Shown here one piece after another: positions 1 to 6,882 of a stretch of 18,657 nt of DNA. The stretch's first letter is position 1. Each line of letters opens with the position of its first letter. The translations under genes were made by a program, and so were the position numbers. The DNA is from CASQEL01 sp036655975. Its GTDB lineage: Bacteria; Desulfobacterota; Desulfovibrionia; Desulfovibrionales; Desulfovibrionaceae. The DNA lies in contig JAVVPD010000040.1 of assembly GCA_036655975.1 (NCBI GenBank), forward strand, positions 1 through 18,657, in the 5' to 3' direction. The notes under the pieces are model-generated. The model did no database searches and was not told the DNA's origin. It saw only the letters and a list, made by a program, of their open reading frames with translations.

Positions 1-234
1 TTTGGCGAGCACGTTATTCCCGAAGACCTTGAAGCTTTAGGATTTTTACCCCACGGGGCGGGAAGCCGAGTGCAGGCTATCGGCAATGCTTCTTTACACG
101 GGGCAAGTCTGTTGCTGAATCGCCCTGAACTCCGTGCCCCTCTGGCTCGCTGGAGTGCGGCCTGCACCGTGCTAGACCTCACTGCCGACCCTCATTTTAC
201 CGCAAACTACATGCGCCACATGCGTTTTACCTAA
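1..234 (+). CDS. C-terminal end of a DUF4445/ASKHA-domain (RACo-like) protein, partial
   Basis: The reading frame is open from the first base of the window and stops at TAA 232-234, giving the last 77 residues of a longer protein. The visible part has the pattern of the C-terminus of DUF4445 proteins, the ASKHA-fold domain found in reductive activators of corrinoid proteins: a basic residue followed by a short strand, then IGNASLHGASLLL (family pattern V-G-N-A-x-x-x-G-A), then a helix with charged residues, then a TADPHFTANYM segment resembling the family's D-P-x-F-x-x-x-F end. Family members usually carry an N-terminal 2Fe-2S ferredoxin domain, which would lie outside the window. The next gene begins 18 bases downstream on the same strand, so the two are probably co-transcribed. 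The assignment rests on a short C-terminal match only, and the corrinoid partner cannot be known from here. Confidence 0.65.
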   Translation, partial: FGEHVIPEDLEALGFLPHGAGSRVQAIGNASLHGASLLLNRPELRAPLARWSAACTVLDLTADPHFTANYMRHMRFT

Positions 235-252
235 TACGTACAGGATATTTTT

Positions 253-1542
253 ATGCAAGCGTTATTTCCCCAGCTTCCCTTTGGCGTCCGTGCGGCCTTA
301 AAAGCCCTGCCCCGCGCTATTAATGAAATTTTACCCTTACGCACTGCCCATAAGCGTGATCTGCCCTTGGCGGTAGAAGAATTGTCCTTGCGCCTCACCT
401 CAGAACGTAACACCTTGAATCGCCCGTATTGGAGTGCGCCGCGCTTAACCTCGGCCTATATACGCTATTTTTTACCGTGGAACATTATCCGCCTGACCCG
501 GCTATTTGTGGGACTGCCCTTGCCGGAGCCAAAAGCCCTAGCCCCTTCTCCGGCACACGAACAAAGCGATGGCCCCAGCACTGAGCCTCTCCCCCGCCTG
601 TTGGTAGACGTGGGGGCCGGCCCCTTGACCGTCCCCATTGCCCTGTGGATGGCAAAACCCCAATGGCGTGACCTGCCGCTGACCGTGTTGTGTCTGGATT
701 CTGCTCCGCAACCGCTCGATCTGGGAAAAAAGCTGTTTCTCGCTCTGGCGGGTGAGCATTCACCGTGGCGCATTATTACCCGCCGCGCTCCTCTGGACGC
801 CCTGCCCCGCGAATTACGCAGCGTGCGCGGTATACCGTGGCTGTTGACTGCCGCGAATGTCATCAATGAAATTCCCGTCAAAAACGGACAATTTAATGAT
901 GAACGCTTTGCCGCCATTGCCGATGTCGCCGCCCATTTTTGCCAGCATCCCGAGGCCTCGGCCCTGTTTGTGGAACCTGGCACACGATTGGGCGGTAAAA
1001 ACATGGTGAGTCTGCGCGAACAAGCCCTAGAAATGGGCTTAAAGCCCGTAGCCCCCTGCCCGCATGCGGCGGCTTGTCCGGTACAGGAAAGCCGTTCATG
1101 GTGCCATTTTACCTTTGATATTGACGGCGCACCAGAATGGCTGTTGGAACTTTCGCGCCAAGCGCATTTGACCAAGGACGGCCTGAGCATGTCCTTTATG
1201 CTGCTACAAAAAAACGCCCCCGCACCCAAGCCCCCCCAAACCCACCCAGAGTTGGAAAATGTACGCATTATTTCCGCGCCTTTCATTATTCCCGGCATGT
1301 GGGGTTCTTCCCGCTATGCCTGCTCTGAACGCGGCTTGACCCTGCTGACCGATGCCCTCAGCTTTCCATCCGGCGCATTGATTGAAGCCCAATGGCCCGA
1401 AGAGCCTAAACAAGACAAAAAATCCGGCGCGTTCATCATTTCCCCGTACAAACCTAAGGGAGAATTGATTATGCGTTCCGTTCCACGCAAGGGTCAGGTA
1501 CCCAGTGGCAAAAAGCCCCACACCACGCGGCCCCAACACTAG
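253..1542 (+). CDS. Rsm22/METTL17-family small-ribosomal-subunit methyltransferase-like protein
   Basis: A 429-residue protein with a SAM-binding Rossmann motif, VDVGAGPLTVP, at about residues 118-128, preceded by AYIRYFLPWN (about 68-77), a segment like the A-Y-x-x-Y-R-L-P motif of the Rsm22 family. A later block, CPHAAACPVQESRSWCHF (269-286), matches the family's C-P-H-x-x-x-C-P...W-C-H-F signature. Cys269, Cys275, Cys284 and a later Cys357 have spacing close to the four cysteines that bind a 4Fe-4S cluster in human METTL17, as I recall that work. The family acts on or assembles the small ribosomal subunit; the bacterial target is not established. The start ATG is preceded by only a weak CAGGA-like site. 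Residues 90-115 are a proline-rich linker. The gene sits 18 bases after the DUF4445 protein and ends just before a 13-bp-stem hairpin. Confidence 0.8.
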   Translation: MQALFPQLPFGVRAALKALPRAINEILPLRTAHKRDLPLAVEELSLRLTSERNTLNRPYWSAPRLTSAYIRYFLPWNIIRLTRLFVGLPLPEPKALAPSPAHEQSDGPSTEPLPRLLVDVGAGPLTVPIALWMAKPQWRDLPLTVLCLDSAPQPLDLGKKLFLALAGEHSPWRIITRRAPLDALPRELRSVRGIPWLLTAANVINEIPVKNGQFNDERFAAIADVAAHFCQHPEASALFVEPGTRLGGKNMVSLREQALEMGLKPVAPCPHAAACPVQESRSWCHFTFDIDGAPEWLLELSRQAHLTKDGLSMSFMLLQKNAPAPKPPQTHPELENVRIISAPFIIPGMWGSSRYACSERGLTLLTDALSFPSGALIEAQWPEEPKQDKKSGAFIISPYKPKGELIMRSVPRKGQVPSGKKPHTTRPQH

Positions 1543-1557
1543 AAAATTACAAAGTTT

Positions 1558-1597
1558 CGGCCAGCTCTTCCCGGTATTTTCCGCGAAGAGCTGGCCG
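1558..1597. terminator. Perfect 13-bp hairpin between convergent genes
   Basis: CGGCCAGCTCTTC (1558-1570) and its exact complement at 1585-1597 enclose a 14-base loop. It lies between the 3' ends of the Rsm22-like gene (+) and the small secreted protein gene (-). There is no T-run on the plus side. On the minus side the stem is followed by AAACTTTGTAATTTTC, which is moderately T-rich. It probably ends transcription in both directions or protects 3' ends. Confidence 0.6.
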
Positions 1598-1633
1598 CTG
1601 CATAGTGCCCCTGAGGGCTCTGATATGGAGTGA

Positions 1634-1831
1634 CTATTTAGAACGCTTATGCTTTTTGGCGGCTCCGCTTTTCTTCTTAGTGCTCTTTGTCCCTACCTTT
1701 TTGGTTGTTTTTGCGTGTGCGTCTGCGGTAAACGACAAGCTGGTGCCTTGGGTCACAGGGATAGACACAGGCAAGCTCATCACGGTGGTCAGGCCGAAGC
1801 ACAAGGCAATACTCAAAATAAACAGTTTCAT
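1634..1831 (-). CDS. Small secreted lysine-rich protein, function unknown
   Basis: A 65-residue ORF. The start is supported by TTGGAG six bases before the ATG. The N-terminus is a clear signal-peptide shape: MKLF, a hydrophobic core (residues 3-20), and a plausible signal peptidase site after DAHA at about residue 40. What would remain is a short, strongly basic tail of about 25 residues, rich in Lys, Thr and Ser (KTTKK, STKKKS, KKHKRSK). Such short Lys-rich tails are known in periplasmic or envelope-associated peptides, but I do not recognise a family. It is alone on its strand, with an AT-rich leader upstream and a strong hairpin just beyond its stop. A longer plus-strand frame overlaps it but has no comparable start signal, so this minus-strand reading is preferred. 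Confidence 0.5.
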   Translation of the reverse strand: MKLFILSIALCFGLTTVMSLPVSIPVTQGTSLSFTADAHAKTTKKVGTKSTKKKSGAAKKHKRSK

Positions 1832-2094
1832 ATATTCTCCAATACGTAACAGATTCTAGGGAAAAGCTAGATAGCACATTCGTATTACGCATTCAATAAA
1901 TATATATCTTAATAATTTCAATGTATAATATAAATTTTATATTTTTTCACCCATTTTAAAAACTATCTAAAAACCTATACTCCAGACAGAACCATACATT
2001 AGGCATAAAAAAAAATTGTAGGATACGAGCGACGCATGCTCATTTATTTTTGATATGGCTTTCACGGCATCGACGTGCACCCAAAAACAACACA
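1832..2094. other. AT-rich intergenic stretch without a recognised gene
   Basis: This stretch between the 5' end of the small secreted protein gene and the 3' terminator of the permease is strongly AT-rich, with runs such as AATATAAATTTTATATT near 1925-1941. No ORF with a ribosome binding site was found. It must hold the promoter of the small minus-strand gene, but I could not pick a convincing -35/-10 pair. Confidence 0.5.
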
Positions 2095-2128
2095 AGGCCC
2101 CCCGCCTGTGATAGCAGCCGGGGGGCCT
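2095..2128 (-). terminator. Rho-independent-type terminator of the APC permease gene
   Basis: GGCCCCCCG (2096-2104) pairs perfectly with CGGGGGGCC (2119-2127), extended by an A-T pair. The loop is 14 bases. Read on the minus strand, the stem is followed by TTGTGTTGTTTTTGG, a T-rich tail. It lies about 50 bases beyond the permease stop codon. Confidence 0.75.
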
Positions 2129-2174
2129 CGCAACACTTCAACGAGCCTGCCCAGAGGAAAGGCTCTTGCAGACC

Positions 2175-3641
2175 TTATTTTTTGAAAAACACGCGGGTTT
2201 CTGGATTACCGAGGATGCTCAGGCTCAGTTCATCGGCAGAAAGTTTGCTCCACGTTTTTTTGTTGGAGAAGTAGAAGAAGAAGCCCAACAACACCCACAC
2301 GACCAACACGCAGCGCGGCGCGAAACCGATGAGTGCCGGCGAACCGGGAATGAGCAGCAACGCGATGGTGAGCAAAGCGCAAACGCTGCCCATAGCGCAA
2401 CAAAACAAGCGCCAACTTTTGGCAGTAATGTTATCGCTGCCCAGAATAACGCGGCGGGCGGCAATACAGGTGAAGAGATAGCCAATGCCCGTTCCCACAG
2501 AACTCATGTCCACAGTCCACGCCACAGCAGAACGGCCCGCAAAGGGCGTCAACAAGGCTAAAAAGATAGTAAAGAGGATAGCATTATGCGGGGTGCGGTA
2601 GGTGGGATGAATGCGACCGAACCATGCGGGCAAAATGCGTCCACGCGACATGGCGAGCAGCAAACGGCTGGAAGCGATAAAAAACCCGTTGATGCCCGTA
2701 CAGACAGCCCCAAAAACAGCGCAGGCCAGCACAATGGCCCCCAATTTACCAAAAGCCATGGTTGCCACTTCACCCGTGGCCCACGCATGCCCGCCAGCGG
2801 CGCGCATGGCGTCCATCTTCGCCAGCAATTCAGGGTACGGAATGGCTAAGGCCACCCCCAGCATCACCATGCTGTACAATAGCACGCCACAAAAAATGGC
2901 GATAATCATAATATTACGAGCACGGGCAGGGTCAAAGGCAAATTCTTCAGCGGCCTGGGGCACGGTATCAAAGCCCACAAACAGGAAAGGAGAAATGGCA
3001 AACACAATCAAGACACAAGCGATCATGGAACGTTGCTCGGAAAACATGGGGACGAGGTTGGAGACACTCGCGCTTTCCAGCGAGACCGCCCCACCAAAAA
3101 AGGCGATAATGCCAAAGGTGAGCATAAAGGCCAGCACTAATTGCAACTTCCCCGCAAAACCGATGCCACGGTAATTCATATAGCCAAAGCCCAAAGTACC
3201 GGCGGTCATGAGCAACACTTCGCCCGAATACACCTTCCAGCCCGCGATGGTATATAATTCCCCAAATTCAAAAACGCCCGGAAAAAGAAAACGAAAAATC
3301 AATGAAAGCGCGGCAATGTCGATCATCACGATGGCGATGTAGCCGATAACCAGTGCCCAGCCGCAAATAAAAGCCGCCGTGGGCCCAAATCCAATGTAGG
3401 CGTAAGCGAAAGCACCACCAGCCACAGGGGCGTATTTCACCATATAACTATAGCAGATGCCAACGAAGCTGATGAGAAAGGCACCAATCAAAAAACCGAT
3501 CAGCGTACCCAGAGGGCCGGCCTGCGGCAAAAACATATCGCCGGGCAGCACAAAACAGCCCCACCCGACGATGGAACCCAGCGCAAGCGCGCAAACCTGT
3601 AACGGTGACAATGATTTTTCAAGCCTAATTTCTTCTGACAT
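2175..3641 (-). CDS. APC-superfamily amino acid/amine permease
   Basis: A 488-residue, very hydrophobic protein with about 12 membrane-spanning segments. TM1 carries LALGSIVGWGCFVLPG (about 19-34), the glycine-rich unwound-helix signature of APC amino acid transporters. A central FDTVPQAAEEF segment is typical of TM6 and its following loop. The cytoplasmic tail is short and charged. Members of this family move amino acids or amines by H+ or Na+ coupling or by exchange; the substrate cannot be read from the sequence. Its start is supported by a GAGTGAG site upstream. A sigma54-type promoter at 3846-3861 points at it and leaves a leader of about 195 bases. This places the transporter in the same probable regulon as the GRE operon and the TauE-like exporter, so it is the best candidate importer for the GRE's substrate or its precursor. 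Confidence 0.85.
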   Translation of the reverse strand: MSEEIRLEKSLSPLQVCALALGSIVGWGCFVLPGDMFLPQAGPLGTLIGFLIGAFLISFVGICYSYMVKYAPVAGGAFAYAYIGFGPTAAFICGWALVIGYIAIVMIDIAALSLIFRFLFPGVFEFGELYTIAGWKVYSGEVLLMTAGTLGFGYMNYRGIGFAGKLQLVLAFMLTFGIIAFFGGAVSLESASVSNLVPMFSEQRSMIACVLIVFAISPFLFVGFDTVPQAAEEFAFDPARARNIMIIAIFCGVLLYSMVMLGVALAIPYPELLAKMDAMRAAGGHAWATGEVATMAFGKLGAIVLACAVFGAVCTGINGFFIASSRLLLAMSRGRILPAWFGRIHPTYRTPHNAILFTIFLALLTPFAGRSAVAWTVDMSSVGTGIGYLFTCIAARRVILGSDNITAKSWRLFCCAMGSVCALLTIALLLIPGSPALIGFAPRCVLVVWVLLGFFFYFSNKKTWSKLSADELSLSILGNPETRVFFKK

Positions 3642-3845
3642 GTTGTTAGCTCACTCAATATGTGTGTGAAAGTTCCATCGTGAGTCGCGCACGGCCAGCT
3701 CTGTGTGCCGCACCACGGCGTGGTACCGGGCCAGTTGATTCCCAAAAAATCCTAAAGCGCGCCGCACAGACCACAAGCGAATACAGCGCGCCTGTGCGGA
3801 ACTCCAAATAAAATCATCGATTTCGTGAATAGACTGCCTCAAAAA

Positions 3846-3861
3846 AGCAACTTCCATGCCA
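3846..3861 (-). promoter_or_regulatory. Sigma54 (-24/-12) promoter for the permease
   Basis: On the minus strand this reads TGGCATGGAAGTTGCT, matching the consensus TGGCAYG-N4-TTGCW with the exact GG-N10-GC spacing. The expected start of transcription is near 3836, about 195 bases before the permease ATG. Confidence 0.8.
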
Positions 3862-3928
3862 TTCGTGAATATATTCATTTGCAGCGGAACTCTGCTAATT
3901 TTACTAAAGAAAAAAAACTCTTATAGGA

Positions 3929-3942
3929 ATAATAGCTATTAT
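3929..3942. promoter_or_regulatory. Perfect 14-bp palindrome, candidate operator or enhancer
   Basis: ATAATAGCTATTAT is its own reverse complement. It sits about 70 bases upstream of the permease sigma54 promoter, a usual distance for an activator site. No binding protein is shown by the sequence itself. Confidence 0.35.
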
Positions 3943-4059
3943 GATAAAAAAGTTTTCACCAGAAAAAGAAAAAAAATATCCTTTTTATAAAAAATTTTTC
4001 TTTTTCTCAAAACCGTAAAAAATGTTTATGGTCGCGCTTGAAAACAATAAAAATTTTCT

Positions 4060-4077
4060 TTATACCGCGAAGTATAA
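4060..4077. promoter_or_regulatory. 18-bp dyad, candidate sigma54-activator binding site (copy A)
   Basis: TTATACCGCGAAGTATAA has perfect TTATAC/GTATAA arms around six bases. It lies 36 bases before the TauE-like gene's -24/-12 promoter. A sister copy with 14 of 18 positions identical lies upstream of the GRE promoter at 6711-6728, which suggests a common binding protein, most simply the PAS-sigma54 activator encoded between them. Confidence 0.6.
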
Positions 4078-4113
4078 GCAAAAAGTATCTAAATATCGAC
4101 GACTTTATAAACA

Positions 4114-4129
4114 TGGCATTGCGCTTGCA
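4114..4129 (+). promoter_or_regulatory. Sigma54 (-24/-12) promoter for the TauE-like gene
   Basis: TGGCATTGCGCTTGCA has TGGCA at -24 and TTGCA at -12 with GG-N10-GC spacing. Transcription would begin near 4140, leaving a leader of about 200 bases before the exporter's ATG. Confidence 0.8.
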
Positions 4130-4183
4130 AAAGAATTGAGCACCAAGGATTAAGGGTCACTAACATGCAAAGGGGCAAACAGC

Positions 4184-4351
4184 GTGGCGGATATTCGTGA
4201 AAAAATACCCAATAAGATTTTAGTTCTGAAAAGGGCTATACTTCAAACTATTCCCCCTAAGAATGGTGCGGCGAGCCGCCCGCCCGATGCGGCCCTTCCT
4301 GTACCTCAACCACCAACCTTCTCCCCATACCAAGGACACTCACATGCCTGA
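4184..4351 (+). CDS. Possible 55-residue leader ORF (GTG start), unrecognised
   Basis: A GTG codon preceded by AAAGGGG at a workable distance opens a 55-codon frame that ends in TGA eight bases into the TauE-like gene (ATG at 4344), an overlap typical of translational coupling. The predicted peptide has a basic, hydrophobic N-terminal half (ADIREKIPNKILVLKRAIL) and a proline-rich C-terminal half ending in HSHA. It lies wholly inside the predicted sigma54 leader transcript. I recognise no family. It may be a chance frame: the GC-rich 3' half could simply be upstream sequence. Confidence 0.2.
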   Translation: MADIREKIPNKILVLKRAILQTIPPKNGAASRPPDAALPVPQPPTFSPYQGHSHA

Positions 4352-5078
4352 TACACTTTCGCTCACCGTTTTCGTCTGCTGGTTTGTGGGGGGTTTTATT
4401 TCCGGCGTCACCGGCATTGGTGGGGCCATGGTAGCCGTGCCCGCTGCCGCGTTTTTCCTGCCTATGCATGAGGTTATCCCCCTCAGTTGCATCCTGAACG
4501 CTGCTATGGACGGCTGTATTGCCTGCCTGCATTTTCGCCACTGCCGCATTGCGTCATTATGGCCGCTCCTGCTCGGAGCACTGCCCGGCTCTTTTGTCGG
4601 TTTATTTATTCTTCAGGCGGTATCCGGCGCGGTTTTAGAGGGATCTGTGGGCTTATTGCTGTTAAGCTATGTCTACTGGCAATATGGGGCGGGGGCGGCC
4701 CCGGCCCACCCCGCTCCCGGGCTGGGGGGGGGGGCGGCGGGTTTCGGGGCCGGCCTGCTCGGCACGGCTATTTCCTTCGACGGGCCACCGGCTGGAGCCT
4801 ATGCCCTCTATATGGGGTGGACCCCGCGCGTGGTGCTGGGAACCTTGGGGGTCTTCTTTATTATCCGCAGCCTGTTCACCTGCCTATTACAGGCTAGTGC
4901 GGGGCTTTATACCCCAGCCATTCTCGGCTACGCCCTCTATGGCATTCCGGCGTGCATTTTAGGTACGCTCTGCGCTTTTCCCGTTGTCAAACGTATTCGC
5001 GTCGACATGTTCCGCCGCGTACTCATGACAATCATTGCCTTCGCCGGACTGATCTGCCTATGGCGCGCGCTATTTTAG
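4344..5078 (+). CDS. TauE/SafE-family anion exporter
   Basis: Taken from the ATG at 4344, which has AAGGA seven bases upstream, the protein is 244 residues; an in-frame ATG 81 bases earlier lacks such a site. It has about 7-8 membrane helices in two halves. The first half opens with FVGGFISGVTGIGGAMVAVP, the glycine-rich G-x-x-x-G-x-x-G-I-G-G-G/A signature of TauE/SafE transporters, and the second half repeats the theme with GAGLLGTAISFDGPPAGAY. Family members export sulfite, sulfoacetate and similar anions, though many have no assigned substrate. A perfect sigma54 promoter lies upstream. The linker between halves is encoded by an 11-G run (4724-4734; Leu127-Gly-Gly-Gly-Ala), which could slip and frameshift the gene. 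It converges on the activator gene 58 bases away. Confidence 0.8.
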   Translation: MPDTLSLTVFVCWFVGGFISGVTGIGGAMVAVPAAAFFLPMHEVIPLSCILNAAMDGCIACLHFRHCRIASLWPLLLGALPGSFVGLFILQAVSGAVLEGSVGLLLLSYVYWQYGAGAAPAHPAPGLGGGAAGFGAGLLGTAISFDGPPAGAYALYMGWTPRVVLGTLGVFFIIRSLFTCLLQASAGLYTPAILGYALYGIPACILGTLCAFPVVKRIRVDMFRRVLMTIIAFAGLICLWRALF

Positions 5079-5136
5079 CACCGTTCACGCATAAAATGCG
5101 CCACCAACCCTGCAAGGATTTGCCACAAAATGCGAG

Positions 5137-6624
5137 TTAATAATCGTCTTCTCCAATGGACAGCAACTTCATTTTGTACCGCAGCCCCGCGCCGGTAAGC
5201 TGCATGACACGCGCGGCCTTAGCCACATTGCCGCCCGTCACCTTCAGCACATTGCGGATACAGCGCGCCTCGTAAGTATGCAGGCGCTCTTTGAGCGGTA
5301 TCACGCTGTTACGTCGAATAGAGCGGTAATCGTCATATTCCTCTTCCGCGCCGGAGGCTTCACGCACAGGCACCACCGGACGGGGTGTCCCCTGCCTTTG
5401 GTATGCCTCACGAAAATGTCGGGGCAGGCACGATTCTTCGATGAGCATGCGCCCACCCAGCAGGGCCATACTCCCCTCAATAACATGCAATAATTCCCGA
5501 ATGTTCCCGGGCCAGTCATAGTTTTGGAACACCTGCCCCACTTCATCTGCAAGCTGAACCTCGCCCAGTGCCGAGCACAAGTCCGAGCGATCAATAAAGG
5601 TCCGCACCAGCAGGGGAATATCTTCCTTGTGCTCACGCAAAGGCGGCACGGCTATGCCCACCACCGCCAGTCGATAAAACAAGTCACTACGCAGGATGCC
5701 ACGCTCCACGGCGGTTAGCGGGGCTTCATTCAGCACACTGATAATCCGCACATCTACAGATATTTCCGCATGCGCCCCCAGCCGCCGCACGCGCTTTTCC
5801 TGCACCACCCGCAGCAATTTGGCTTGCAGTCCTAAAGGCATAGAATTAAGCTCATCAAGAAGCAGCGTCCCTCCGTCCGCTTTTTCAAACAGGCCGTGTT
5901 TATCGGTTGCGTCGGTATACGCTCCCTTTGCCGTGCCGAACAAAATACCTTCCAACAAATTTTCAGGAATAGCCGCACAGTTCACGGCAATGAAGGGCTG
6001 CTCCCGACGGGGCCCCGCCGCGTGAATGGCCTGTGCAAACATTTCCTTACCCGTGCCGCTTTCGCCCCATATCATCACGGGTGAGGCAGTTTTAGCGGCA
6101 ATTTGCGCGTCTTTGAGCACCTCCCGCAGGGCTTTATCCCCCCCTACCAAACTGTCAAAGGTGTAATGGGTGCTGCAATCGGCAACCGGGGTTCGGAGAC
6201 GGGGCAAAGGCTGGTCGCTTTCCGCTAGGGCAGAAGTGCCCACCCAAATGGTGAAGGCTAAAACACCGTCCTTGCGCCCGTGGTCAAAAAGCGGAAAAAA
6301 GTCCGTTACCGTACTGGCAAGATAATTGTTTGTCGTTTTGTACCAATACGCTTTTTTTAGAAGAGGCTCACCACGGCGCAGGCATTCAATGGTGGGAATG
6401 CACGTCAACTCGTGCGGGGTGTACAGGCTGGTAATATGCCGCCCCACCACAGAAACTTTGCTGAAACCGTCCACACGCCGCTGGATAGCGTTCATGTAGA
6501 CACACATGCCGTCCGCGTCCACCACCGCTACGCCGATGCACATATCGTCCCACACGGCGGTAATGGTCGGGGCCAGCACTTCGGCTCGGCTCACATTGTA
6601 AAGTTTTTTTCTGTCAAATCGCAT
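5137..6624 (-). CDS. PAS-domain sigma54-dependent transcriptional activator
   Basis: A 495-residue enhancer-binding protein. Residues about 20-135 form a PAS-like sensor (GVAVVDADGMCVYMN, then VVGRHITSLY and a DFFPLFD...GVLAFTIW end), with no membrane helix, so it probably senses a cytoplasmic ligand. Residues 155-390 are the AAA+ domain: Walker A GESGTGKE at 187-194, sigma54-contact loop GAYTDA at 234-239 in place of the usual GAFTGA, Walker B GGTLLLDELN at 251-260, and WPGNIREL near 365-372. The C-terminus has a Fis-type helix-turn-helix, GNVAKAARVMQLTGAGLRYKMKLL. The start is fixed by a strong AGGAGG six bases before the ATG. It is divergent from the GRE operon and flanked on both sides by sigma54 promoters, so it very likely controls the permease, the exporter and the GRE. 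Confidence 0.93.
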   Translation of the reverse strand: MRFDRKKLYNVSRAEVLAPTITAVWDDMCIGVAVVDADGMCVYMNAIQRRVDGFSKVSVVGRHITSLYTPHELTCIPTIECLRRGEPLLKKAYWYKTTNNYLASTVTDFFPLFDHGRKDGVLAFTIWVGTSALAESDQPLPRLRTPVADCSTHYTFDSLVGGDKALREVLKDAQIAAKTASPVMIWGESGTGKEMFAQAIHAAGPRREQPFIAVNCAAIPENLLEGILFGTAKGAYTDATDKHGLFEKADGGTLLLDELNSMPLGLQAKLLRVVQEKRVRRLGAHAEISVDVRIISVLNEAPLTAVERGILRSDLFYRLAVVGIAVPPLREHKEDIPLLVRTFIDRSDLCSALGEVQLADEVGQVFQNYDWPGNIRELLHVIEGSMALLGGRMLIEESCLPRHFREAYQRQGTPRPVVPVREASGAEEEYDDYRSIRRNSVIPLKERLHTYEARCIRNVLKVTGGNVAKAARVMQLTGAGLRYKMKLLSIGEDDY

Positions 6625-6646
6625 GTCATCCCTCCTAAGGGCATTG

Positions 6647-6683
6647 ATAAAAAAAATCTTCTTAAAAAGAAAGTTTTTTTTAT
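6647..6683. promoter_or_regulatory. AT-rich palindrome in the leader of the activator gene
   Basis: ATAAAAAAAA (6647-6656) and TTTTTTTTAT (6674-6683) are exact complements, enclosing an inner TTCTT/AAGAA pair. In the minus-strand transcript this would fold about eight bases upstream of the activator's AGGAGG site, so it could modulate translation; alternatively it is a bent-DNA or protein-binding element of the shared promoter region. Confidence 0.4.
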
Positions 6684-6710
6684 AAAATAAAAAATATTAC
6701 GCACTGTTAT

Positions 6711-6728
6711 TTATACCGCCTTTTATAA
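6711..6728. promoter_or_regulatory. 18-bp dyad, candidate sigma54-activator binding site (copy B)
   Basis: TTATACCGCCTTTTATAA shares the TTATACCGC-N4-TATAA frame with the copy at 4060-4077 and retains the dyad symmetry. It lies 51 bases before the GRE's -24/-12 promoter. A related half-site (ATAGCCGCCTTTT) recurs at 6759-6771, 47 bases downstream. Confidence 0.6.
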
Positions 6729-6779
6729 TATACTAATAATTTAGCATGATTATAAAAAATAGCCGCCTTTTTGTGCAAC

Positions 6780-6795
6780 TGGCATGATCTGTGCA
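6780..6795 (+). promoter_or_regulatory. Sigma54 (-24/-12) promoter of the GRE operon
   Basis: TGGCATGATCTGTGCA carries the -24 TGGCA and a -12 GTGCA (consensus TTGCA/T) with exact GG-N10-GC spacing. Transcription would start near 6806, about 77 bases before the GRE ATG. Confidence 0.75.
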
Positions 6796-6882
6796 AAATA
6801 TTTTTATCACAAGCGAATATTGTTATTGTCCACATATTTTGCGGGATATTTTACCGCATTCTTTCCAAAATAGGAGCACGCT

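Larger units (their letters stand above)
3642..4183. promoter_or_regulatory. Divergent regulatory region between permease and TauE-like gene
   Basis: A strongly AT-rich region with no convincing gene. It contains outward-facing sigma54 promoters at 3846-3861 (-) and 4114-4129 (+), a perfect 14-bp palindrome ATAATAGCTATTAT at 3929-3942, a 13-bp-arm AT-rich inverted repeat (3961-3973 with 3995-4007), and an 18-bp dyad at 4060-4077 that recurs upstream of the GRE. The word TTCGTGAAT occurs at 3822-3830 and 3862-3870, and a shorter TTCGTGA at 4194-4200. The dense symmetry between two outward promoters suggests shared enhancer binding. Confidence 0.7.

Noticed and set aside
465..1298. A 277-residue minus-strand frame inside the Rsm22-like gene
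   Set aside because: The plus-strand protein has recognisable SAM and Cys motifs; the antisense frame has none.
3651..3878. A 75-residue minus-strand frame before the permease
   Set aside because: It has no ribosome binding site and overlaps the sigma54 promoter at 3846-3861, so its first part would be upstream of the predicted transcription start.
5079..5136. Terminator between the convergent TauE-like and activator genes
   Set aside because: Only a five-pair CGCAT/ATGCG hairpin is present near 5088-5102, with no T-run, too weak to call.
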